This document shows, one piece after another, positions 22,201 to 34,200 of a stretch of 64,000 bases of DNA. Origin of the DNA: Choristoneura fumiferana (taxonomy: Eukaryota > Arthropoda > Insecta > Lepidoptera > Tortricidae); the NCBI RefSeq assembly GCF_025370935.1, contig NC_133494.1, forward strand, positions 13,665,575 to 13,729,574, read 5' to 3'. The position numbers and the translations under genes are program-made. The stretch's first letter is position 1. Each line of letters starts with the position of its first letter. Under the pieces are notes generated by a model, which did no database searches, had not been told where the DNA came from, and saw only the letters and a program-made list of their open reading frames with translations.

Positions 22201-25200
22201 GAAATAATGTGGTGTTTGGGAGAAACGTGTCAAAATGGTGTTGTAGAGCGCCATCCTGCTCTGTTTCGTTTTTTTGTCCCGTTCTGGCGGTTCACTTTTA
22301 TATTATAGATACAAGATATACCCAACTAAACACAGTAAGAAATGACATTTCAGTGCTTCCAACTCACGTCACTCGTTCCAGTTGTTCCTTAGAGCTTGTA
22401 GATCAAATTTGGCAACAGTATTGGGATTTTTATTTTATTTAGCCATTTTCTATGACCCACTGCTGGGCAAAGGCATCAACCCTCGGATTCCAGCTATTAT
22501 TACTTAAATTGTAATCTTTTTTCTTATATAAAACTTAGATTCGGTTTTGTATAAAGAAATACTATTTTAACGTCGAAGATTTGGCGTTTAGCTTTAGGTT
22601 TAGTACAGAATATGCGCCTTAATTTGCTGCTCCTGTTTATTTATCGCGGTTTGATATCACCGTTCCCGTTATTGTTATGAAACGTATCAGATACGCAACG
22701 GTTGCGGTCGGCTTGCGATAAACGGGCAAATACGTACACTATACTTCGTTTTTTTTAGCATTATAAAAATGGTAAATAATCTTGACGAGTCTTTTTATTG
22801 AAAAACGTTTTTAAAAATTTAATTTTTAAACCATTACCTATGATACCAAAAGAATGTAAATGATGACATGTCCTTGCTAATTGTTACATAATGAGGGCTA
22901 TCGCGTATGAATTCGCCGCTAGAGGCGCTAGTGTAGCGTGAGGTCTCCGTAATGTCAAATCTCATATAGTATGTATATTCGTTTTACTAATTGTAGACGT
23001 CAGAAGAAGCTGTCGCAAACGCAAGCTCCTCCATCACAATTTCAATGAGAGCTGGATCACCAACGAGCTGAAAGTGAAGGGTTATCCCGATCTGTATGGC
23101 TTCCCCGGATCCAGTTCATCTGATGAGTTCACATCTGGTGATGAAGCCAGGGTCTCCACCAAAAAGCTAGTTACTGTTGGACAGGTGAATAAAATAATTT
23201 TTTTGTCAGTTTTTTTTTTATTTATATCCCGAGGCCATCTTGTGTAACATACTTGAGTTCACAGGTGTATTTGCCATCTCTTTCTATTGCCAGCTTACGC
23301 TTGGACAGAAATAGCGATCACGATAGCTTGCACGCGCTTTAGAAAACAATAAATAATTCTATTGCTCTGAGTCGGCTGGTTGTCGCCGCAAGCAGTTCTT
23401 AACGAAGGGCCATGCTATTTAGACCGCATTTTAATAAATAACAATGTGTCGCACAGACATAGTAGTCGTATACGTGCAGTAGGGGAGAGCAAGCTTATAC
23501 ATTGTATGAATAACAAGGTTCTTTTTTCAGACGCACGACCTCCCGCCTAACAATAATACGGATGAGGATATACAACTTTCCCGACAGAGAAGAACATCAG
23601 CGAGATTCAACAACAAAAAAATTAATGTAATGAATAATACTATTTTTAGAAAAAAAGAGATAGATAGATGAACACCCTTTTTTGTTGAAAATTACTTGTT
23701 GCAATGTAGAGTATGTTGTTAACCAAGAACAAAGCACGGAACAAAATGCTCTTTAGTAAAAATCTTGTCAGATGACGAAAAAAATACTGGCCTTATACTA
23801 TGAAGTTCAATTTTCGAACTTCGTATCGTGCTGTCCCGCTCACTCTAGTAGTATATGACAGGAGTGTAAAAGAGACGACACGATACAAACTTTGAATTTC
23901 GCAGTAGCCCCCTTGGTGTAATTGTATTTGTCATTCATAGCCAATCATATTTCACCTTTTTTTTGTTAAGGATGCGACAGAATCTGATTCAGACGGCGAG
24001 AACAATCAGACGGTCATAGAGAAGAAACCGGCTGCGCCGGCGGTCGACGTCAATGTGTCTGCGACTAGTGCCATCATAGAAAACCATGAACCCAAAAAGG
24101 AAGAAGACAAAGTACAGCCGAAAGATGAACCGGACCAGGACAGTGAGAGGTACGGCCGTGGAGATGTACAGCTATTGGAAGTTGAATTGCCAATGTCAAA
24201 TAAAAGACAGTTTTAAAAACGTGTATGCCATTTTTCGGCAAAAGCACCAGGATACAGTGGGTTTATATGTATATTTTTACATACATACATACATAAAATC
24301 ACGCCTCTTTCCCAACGGGGTAGGCAGAGCCTACATCCTTTCACTTGCTACGATTCTGGCATACAACTCTCGCTTCCTCTACATTCATCAATCTTTTCAT
24401 GCATGCACGTCGGTTTAGAGTACTCCTGACCCGACCTTTCTTCAGAACGTCCCCGATTTGATCGTGGTACGTTCGTCTAGGCCTTCCTCTCCCAACGTTC
24501 CCATTCACGCTCGTCTTATAGATCTGCTTAGTCAATCTGTTTCATGTCAGTCTGTAAAGTATTTATAGTGAGGGCCATGTAACATGGCCCATGTTGCCCA
24601 AAACAATAATTAATTTTATTATTATTAGCCATCAACCAATGAATATGCAAAAAAGTATATTGCAAGACAAAATATGAAGGACTGTTTTAATGTAAGATTA
24701 AAATATTATTTTATCTATAATTTTTAATCTTTAATCAGTGGCTATTCTATGGCCAATGTGATCAACCGGTACTGGCCCAAGCACCGTTCTGCAGGGCTAC
24801 TACGAAACTCGAAACTCGAAGTTCGTGTCGTGCGATCCCTCTCGCTCTCGTATTAAACAGTATAAGTGTCAGAGACCGCACGACACGAACTTCGAGTTTC
24901 CAGTTTCGTAGTAGCCCAGCTGGACGGATTCAGAAGGGAACCACAGCTCTCTAGAACCCGTGAGGCTGTTACCATACATCCCCAGGTGTCTAGGATTGTG
25001 TTCAATGATAAGGCAGTTGTCTCACCGCCGGCGAGGAAACGATTGGCTATCGATTATTTTCTCGCTCAAGAAACGAACAAAAAGTATAAGATCCTGTGTG
25101 AGTAAAAGAGACACATATATTAATACTTGATCGCTGGCGTTTCACACTGCCGGCGAGAACTCGCTCTTACATCATTTGTCGCAGCGACAAGAGCTATAAG

Positions 25201-28200
25201 ACTCGCTGAGCTAACTAGCTCAGCGATACTCGCTCAGCGCTGTTAGCTTGGCGGCCGCCCGGCTCGAGCGAGTAAGGCAAGTAATCGCCAGTCGTGCTCG
25301 AACACTCACTTTTCACTGCTCGCCCACTCATTTCCAGTTACTCGCTCTGCTCGCTTCTCGCTCATCGTCGGCGGTGGGACAAATGCCTAATACTGAGCGG
25401 CAAAAAATCTGGCCCTCAAATGTATGCAGAATCGGTAATTTTGTATTAAGGGTGGGCCAAATTTTGTGCTGCTGAGTATATTATTAACACTTGAATCAAA
25501 GGAAGTAGATTTACTAGAGAAGATAAAATTACCTGTTTTAATATGTACCTATGTAAGCACAATATTTTACATGAAACACATATTTTTTTGCTAGCAACCA
25601 AGGCCCAGCGAGATCCACTAGGGGCAGGGGTAGAAGAAGGCAAAAGAAAGAAGACAGTCAACAGGACACAGGTAATTAAAAAAATTAATGTACTCAATGC
25701 CCCATCAATCAATCAAAGGTCTACTGGAAGGTTCCGTAATTGTAACTAACAGACTTATTGGTGGAACCTTTTTTGTATTGCTTGTAGTTTGCATACACAC
25801 TAACCCTTTGTTTATGAATGGTAAAAAGAACGCGGGAGGTTTATGGTCATGTCATTTTTGACAGTTATTTTTATTGTATACATTTTTCTGTAAATTATTT
25901 TACGTTTTTATGTAATTATGTGCCGTAAATTATTGACTGTGTGATGTCCTCGGTAATGAACAATGTATACTTGATTGTCTTGGTTTGTCTGGGGATAGTC
26001 TTAGCAAATATGCATTTTTCACTAAAGTACAAATGCAATTGCTTTGTAAGGAAGTAAAGTTCGTAAGGTTAGTCGGGGCAAGCGCGCCAGCAGGGAGTAA
26101 ACGCGCCTACCATTAAAATATCAAAAAGTATCATAAGCACTAATAACGACATCTTACAACCACGCACCTAAGACCTGACCTGACCTGTAAGATGCCGTTA
26201 GTAGTACAATATCAATACTTTACCTTACTAACCTTATATTAACTTCTTCTGAAAGTTAGAAAGTTTGAAATTATGATAATTTCGTTATTATTAAGTTGTT
26301 ATTAAGTAGTCATTATAATTACATTAGAAATTTACACCCTTTACAGTAAAGGAAAGCATCGTGGGGAAACCTCCATAAACCTGCGAAGCAATTCAATGGT
26401 CCGGGCCAAGCTATCTCATTCTGAGAGGAGGCCTGTGCCCAGCAGTGAGACGTATATAGGCTGGGATGAGAGAGGAAATTGACCACGTTTTTGGTTTAAA
26501 GTAAAACAAGTATTATACAGAGAACTGATGGTTTGAGTACTAACCAACTAAGGTCTAGTGACCTATTGTATTTTTCACCTATGATGAGTTCTGTGACACT
26601 TGAAAATTTTCCGAATTACGCATACTATGTTCGCAAAATATTTAAAAAAAAATTAATCATAAAAAATGAAAACTGCACATTTTAAATATATATAGCAATA
26701 TCAGTGTCCATTAAATAGTCTCCATCGAATACGATAGAAAAATGTTTATTTTTCTACATGACGCAATGTGCGAAACGGAACAGAGTAGTGACGTGACACA
26801 ACATTATCGGCAAATTCGGCAATTGCCGCGGTGTATTATTCAATAACAATGAACATTTAGATATTTTATTTTTTTAAACAAAACTTGCAAGATTTCTGCC
26901 GCTGAGAGTCTGCCTTGTTTACGAGTGCGGTGCATTTTCTTTGCATTGTATTTTGTTATTGTTCATTTCTGTTATTATTGTTGTTGACTTTTGTTACTGT
27001 TTCTCGTTAGGTTTGTTGTTATTTTTTGGCAAAATGCCGAAACGGTCTAAAAAGACTGTCTTGAACTCCTAGAGTCGGGTGTTTATAATTCGTTTGAGGG
27101 ATTATTTTGAGCGAGAACGAGAAAACGGTGTCCCGGTGGGCGAAAAACTGGAAAATATTATTTTTTTAAATATAATGCAACTTCTCCAAAAATAGGCACT
27201 ACCTAATAACTCGTAGAAAAATCGATAGTTCACTCGATAAATGGTACATCTATAAAGCTTTCAAACTCGAAACGTCACAGAACTCATCATAGGTTAAAAA
27301 TATTATAACAACATAGCAACATAGTTATTTCTTTAGTTCGGTAGAGAGTGACTTAGTAGTAACAGTATACAATATGAAAAAAGTAAGAGATTAAAAAATA
27401 ATGATATATGTATATTTCGTCCAGCAATATATCATAAAGATTTTTTTGGGACTGGTTGTTTATAGTCTTTCTTTACAAATGGTTTTAGAACTGTACAATC
27501 AGTCATGGCAGTTGTTTGTGTGGCAGACTCGCTTTATTTCTGGCCCGAAAGAAAAGAGAATGCTAATACGAAAGTTTTTGAACTTATGAGTATCTGTGGG
27601 GGCGGTGTGTAGTTACGGAGTCGTCGTCGGAGTCCGGGTCAGAGCTGACGCTGAGCCGTGCGCCGCGGCGCTCCAACCGCACGCGCCAGCCCAAGCCGGC
27701 CTTCGTGCAGATAGCGCAGCGCGAGACTCGCGGCCGCGGTGAGTGACTCACAAGCCGGCCCCTAGCCGGCCTTCGTGCAGATAGTGCAGCGCGAGACTCG
27801 CGGCCGCGGTGAGTGCCCCACAGCTGCTGGGCCCAAGCCGGCCCGAGTGCAGATAGTGCAGCGCGAGACTCGCGGCCGCGGTGAGTGACTCACAAGCCGG
27901 CCCCTAGCCGGCCTTCGTGCAGATAGTGCAGCGCGAGACTCGCGGCCGCGGTGAGTGCCCCACAGCTGCTGGGCCCAAGCCGGCCCGAGTGCAGATAGTG
28001 CAGCGCGAGACTCGCGGCCGCGGTGAGTGCCCCACAGCTGCGGGCCCAAGCCGGCCCGAGTGCAGATAGTGCAGCGCGAGACTCGCGGCCGCGGTGAGTG
28101 CCCCACAGCTGCTGGGCCCAAGCCGGCCCGAGTGCAGATAGTGCAGCGCGAGACTCGCGGCCGCGGTGAGTGCCCCACAGCTGCTGGGCCCAAGCCGGCC

Positions 28201-31200
28201 CGAGTGCAGATAGTGCAGCGCGAGACTCGCGGCCGCGGTGAGTGCCCCACAGCTGCTGGGCCCAAGCCGGCCCGAGTGCAGATAGTGCAGCGCGAGACTC
28301 GCGGCCGCGGTGAGTGCCCCACAGCTGCCGGGCTCAAGCCGGCCCGAGTGCAGATAGTGCAGCGCGAGACTCGCGGCCGCGGTGAGTGCCCCACAGCTGC
28401 TGGGCCCAAGCCGGCCCGAGTGCAGATAGCGCAGCGCGAGACTCGCGGCCGCGGTGAGTGCCCCACAGCTGCTGGGCCCAAGCCGGCCCGAGTGCAGATA
28501 GTGCAGCGCGAGACTCGCGGCCGCGGTGAGTGCCCCACAGCTGCTGGGCCCAAGCCGGCCCGAGTGCAGATAGTGCAGCGCGAGACTCGCGGCCGCGGTG
28601 AGTGCCCCACAGCTGCTGGGCCCAAGCCGGCCCGAGTGCAGATAGCGCAGCGCGAGACTCGCGGCCGCGGTGAGTGCCCCACAGCTGCTGGGCCCAAGCC
28701 GGCCCGAGTGCAGATAGCGCAGCGCGAGACTCGTGGCCGCGGTGAGTGCCCCACAGCTGCCGGGCCCAAGCCGGCCCGAGTGCAGATAGCGCAGCGCGAG
28801 ACTCGTGGCCGCGGTGAGTGCCCCACAGCTGCCGGCCAAGCCGGCCCGAGTGCAGATAGCGCAGCGCGAGACTCGTGGCCGCGGTGAGTGCCCCACAGCT
28901 GCCGGGCCCAAGCCGGCCCGAGTGCAGATAGCGCAGCGCGAGACTCGTGGCCGCGGTGAGTGCCCCACAGCTGCCGGCCCCAAGCCGGCCCGAGTGCAGA
29001 TAGCGCAGCGCGAGACTCGTGGCCGCGGTGAGTGCCCCACAGCTGCCGGGCCCAAGCCGGCCCGAGTGCAGATAGCGCAGCGCGAGACTCGTGGCCGCGG
29101 TGAGTGCCCCACAGCTGCCGGGCCCAAGCCGGCCCGAGTGCAGATAGCGCAGCGCGAGACTCGCGGCCGCGGTGAGTGCCCCACAGCTGCCGGGCCCAAG
29201 CCGGCCCGAGTGCAGATAGCGCAGCGCGAGACTCGCGGCCGCGGTGAGTGCCCCACAGCTGCCGGCCCCAAGCCGGCCCGAGTGCAGATAGCGCAGCGCG
29301 AGACTCGCGGCCGCGGTGAGTGCCCCACAGCTGCCGGGCCCAAGCCGGCCCGAGTGCAGATAGCGCAGCGCGAGACTCGTGGCCGCGGTGAGTGCCCCAC
29401 AGCTGCCGGGCCCAAGCCGGCCCGAGTGCAGATAGCGCAGCGCGAGACTCGTGGCCGCGGTGAGTGCCCCACAGCTGCCGCCCCAAGCCGGCCGAGTGCA
29501 GATAGCGCAGCGCGAGACTCGTGGCCGCGGTGAGTGCCCCACAGCTGCTGGGCCCAAGCCGGGCCGAGTGCAGATAGCGCAGCGCGAGAATCGCGGCCGC
29601 GGTGAGTGCCCCACAGCTGCCGGGCCCAAGCCAAGCATAAATGTTGACGAAGTTACATGATGGTTTATGCGAGGAGAACTTCCTAAATCAGTTGTATCAT
29701 CTAAAGTAGTCTGATCATAAAAGGTAAATAATTATATGTCCTCTTAACTACAAGTGTGATGTTTTTGTGTTTTCATTAAATGTTACTTGAAGTTTTGAGT
29801 TTGCTAGTAATATAGCCTCCTAAGGCCCAACGAAAAATTCGGCATGTAGTCACTACAACCCGTAGTCCTACCAGTAGTACTATTGTTTTATACTCATTCA
29901 GACCCAAGTACTTAGAAGACTTTTTTTTAATGTAATTGTACTTATACGCCATTTCCGATTAGCGTGCAATTTGAAACCAAAATAGCGGGTTTTCTATTAA
30001 GTCCTACTGGTAGGACCGTGGTATTCTATGACTACACAACTGTTGAAGGAGTTGGGTCTGAATAACAAAGTTAATAAGTACTATGGGTAGGACCTTGGGC
30101 CTTAGGAGGATAAGGCATGATTTTGCGATCTCAAGTGGAATCACTAGAGAATCGTTCTATTAAATGGGCTGAAAGGGAAGTAATGTTTATGATATTATTT
30201 ATTTTTTTTGTGTTGGTCCTTCTGCCATGTCTGGAATGTTGTGACTTTGACCAAGCATGAAGGGTGAAGGTTGGCTTTGTATTGTCCATACATACATGTA
30301 AAGTTGACAAATGTTGATGGAACATTTTGTTTCAGCCAAAACATTCACGATAAGGAAGAAACCTTACAGCCTCAGAGAGAGGAAACCTAAAATACTTCGT
30401 AGGAAAACTATACGATGTAAGCCCTGCCTTTTCTTTGCTTTATAAAACTGGGTATCATAAAATTATGGTGCCGACAATGAGAGTTTTGTCAAAATCGTTT
30501 TTACTTTAAAATTCTTGATTTATTTTTAGTTGATTAAATCAATACCAAAGCACTTCTTAAAAATCTAAAAATAAAAAAAATCAGTTATTGACAGAACTCT
30601 TTTGGGTTTCGTAAACAATTGTATACGATGAGAAAATGTGTTTTTTTTTTTTACTGTAATCATTTTCTAAGTTTGTACTCTAGCGACAGGTTGTGGTAAT
30701 CGGACGAGGATGCGGCCTTATTCACATTATTCCAGTAAAATCTTTCCATTATTATGACACTGCGGCGCTCGATCGATCTTGCGTAACTCGTTAGGATTGT
30801 GAACCCGCGATGTATCGCCACTGGAAAGATTTTATTGGATTAATGTAAACAGGGTCTAAGTAGATAACCTTCATGACTAGAAGATTCGATCCCGGCTCTT
30901 TTTTACAATCCCGGGATTTCGGGATTTTCTACAAGTAATCCCGGGATCCCGATATAGCCCCGGGATTATAGTAGTAATGAAAAGTGGAAGTTAAAATCCA
31001 ATAAATAAGAAAAAACATCTTTATGTTTCATTTGACAATTTAGTTACACCTTAAGTCTTAAAAAGTAAGTTTTAACAAAATTAGGTATACACACAGGTAT
31101 ACATCTAACTTCTTTTAACTTTTAAGAAGCTTGCCTCAGAAAGATTCATAATCTGCTTTATAATTTTATAAAAATATTACCGTCTTGCTTGGTCTTGAAA

Positions 31201-34200
31201 ATAAATCCTTTATATCACTATCCAAGCTATTGCTCTGGATGTGAGAGTCCATCTCAGAATGAGAATTTTGGAGATAATTTTAATACGCCATTTAATTCAT
31301 TTTCTTCGACACGTCATTCTACGTAAAAGTTAATCTACATTTTTTAATTACTTATAAAAAAAATAGCAATCCGCAAAATCGAATCCTCTATTCATGACGA
31401 ATTTCTTGGGAAAATGGTGTGGTAGTATCCGCTACCCTCCCACACTGGTGGTAGGACCTTGTGCAAGGTCCGCCCGGATTGCTACCACCATCTTGCTCTC
31501 TAATCCTGCCATGAAGCAGCAGTGTTTGCACTGTTGCTTTTCGGCGTGGAGAGTAAGACAGCCGGTGAAATTACTGGCACTTGAGGTACCCCATCTTAGT
31601 CCTCTAGGTTGGCAACGCATCTGCAATCCCCCTGGTGTTGCAGGAGTCTATGGGCGGTGGTGATCTCTTACCATCAGGAGACCCACTTGCTCGTTTGCCA
31701 TCCAGTCGAATAAAAAAAAACACCGCAGATCTGAACTACGAAGTTGGCAATAGAGAGCACTGCTACCCCAATCTCGTATTAATCTTCTAGTCGCCTGTTA
31801 CTATACCCACAGGAAGAGGTGGGTCCGTGGTGTCCAGTTTGAGGATGCGTTTCCATCAGAGATGTTTGAGGATTTGTTGCGAGGTATGTGTTTGTCATGA
31901 ACCAATAGAAACGCTTCATTTATCTATCCTCGCTCAGCGAATCTCTAGTGGAAACAACTCGGCGGAGTCTCTCAACGCTCGCACACCTCTGGTGGAAAAC
32001 CAGCCTAAAACTGGGCACAACACAGACCATAATCATATTGGAGTATGGTCTGGAACTTAATACTTATATTAAGTTTTTCGACATAAGGATTAATTCCTTT
32101 TTTTCAGCTCAATCTCCGTCAAGCAGCAGTAGTAGCACATGCAGTTCGGATACAGAACAAGATCTTAATGTTACTATGAAAAAGAAGTCCAAGGGCAGGT
32201 AAGATCTTGAGCGTTTGATTAGTCAGCATGCCACCTCTTTCTCATTTGGTGGAACGAACAGGGCCAGCATAACCGCCTAACTTAGTTTAGAGTGCATCAC
32301 TCGATCACAGTGCATGCTGTAACCAACAAAATCTGATAACCTCTTGCGACCCGAGTCAAATTTTTGTTTTATGAATATGCACATTTGTCACTTATGAGTA
32401 TGAGAGAGCTCGTAGTAGTGGTAGGACACTGGCCGCAGGACATATACAATTTTTTTTAAATTAGAATCTTTAAATTTATAACATATACATAGATCACTAC
32501 GTGGTGCACAGGGCTGGATTTAGGGCAAGGCATCAAGGTATTCAGCCCCGGGGCCTCTATAAATGAGGGCCCCATAATAGAGGTTTACAGGAATCCAAAT
32601 TTCGACGGGTCAGCATCTCTTCCATTTTCTTTCAAACAGTATTTTTTTGCCTCCTTCTTTGCCCCATTGCCCCCAGCCCTCTAAATCCGACCATCTCTGT
32701 GCATCTCACAGACTTAATAATAATAATAAGTAGGATTTGTAAGTCTTTGAATGTAATTATTGGTTTTTTTTTTCTGTAGACAAAAGTCGAAGTCCATGGA
32801 TGAAAAAACTGATAGAGCACTGAGAGATATACAGCCTGTAGAAGTTGATGGAAGCGTTCGGTTTTCATCGGTAAGTTATACGCATACATATACATATTTA
32901 TAGTACAAGTCTCTACTGATACAATAAAAGAGATAATATGTTTTTGTGTTTGTATGAAAGGATTTAAAAATTATCTCGGAAACGATTAAAAAATCTTTTA
33001 ATAAAAATAAGATGATAACTAATATAATTATAATATACTGAAGTTTATTAATTTTGTCTACTCTTTATCCCTGGAAAATATAAAGTTTCCGCTGGGCGCA
33101 GAAAGATATTATAATGTCAGAAAACTGCGAACATAGAATCTTATTTTTCGTCATTATTATCCGTACATAATAATGTATGTATGTAAACTCTTTATTGTAC
33201 CATTAGCCAAATATGTGGTCTACCACCCTAAAGTTGATAATCGTTTGCATGTCACAAAACAATAATGCCAATAGACGAGTTTAACAACTTGAAAGTTCGT
33301 CTTTAGCGATATATCCATTTGATAGGAATTTGTTTAGAAATTGATAGACCACTTATTTGGCTGATGGTACAAAAACGGAGTAACAAACGCAATTTACAAA
33401 CGTTGCGATACATGTGCAAAGGCGAAAGGTATATTTAAGGTAGGTACTAATTAAGGTATATTTACCATTATTTAATGTTTTTCAGTAATATTTGCCAACA
33501 CTGTGACTTCATCCTATTTTTTTTCGACCAACAGGTTGGCGGTTTAGAAGAACACATAAAATGTCTCCGCGAGATGGTCCTTTTCCCTCTAATGTACCCA
33601 GATCTGTTCAGTAAATTCAACACCCGGCCTGCGAAAGGCGTCCTCTTCCACGGCCCACCTGGCACGGGGAAGACACTGCTGGCTCGCGCTTTAGCGAACG
33701 AGTGCAGCCTGGTAGGAGGACGGAAGGTGGCCTTCTTTATGAGGAAGGGGGCGGACTGCTTGAAAAAATGGGTCGGAGAGAGTGAGAGGCATTTGAAGTT
33801 GCTGTTTCAACAAGTGAGTCTATTTATCGATTATAATATTAAAGAGTTTTGTATTTTCTAAATATTTTTTTGTAATTTGTAGCTAAACTCTTTGCTTTGC
33901 TATGCGGCACAATAAAAAAAAATCTTGTTCTAAGTTTAACTGATCTAAGTTACATACAATAGCTTAGCAACTGCTACTCACCTTTTATTGGAGACAATAG
34001 GACAACCTCAGAAGTCTAGGGCAGACAAAAAACTATTTTCTCAAATTGGTCCAGCAGTATTCCAGTAATCGGTGAACACACAAATAATAATAAACAAAAC
34101 ACATACACATACAGTCGAATATAGTACCTCCTCCGTTTTTTGAAGTCTGTTAAAACCAACCGAAAAAAAAATTGCAAGTAGGCCACATTTTGCGTGTGTT

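Noticed and set aside
27762..29638. Long open frames (up to ~575 codons) on the minus strand and several on the plus strand across the 72-bp array
   Set aside because: The unit length is a multiple of three, so any stop-free unit gives a long frame in every array frame. Composition is repetitive and none matches a protein; only the exon-10 end is coding.
27739..29640. CRISPR-like or satellite array
   Set aside because: There are no alternating unique spacers, and the unit is explained by the neighbouring exon and its donor. The host is an animal.
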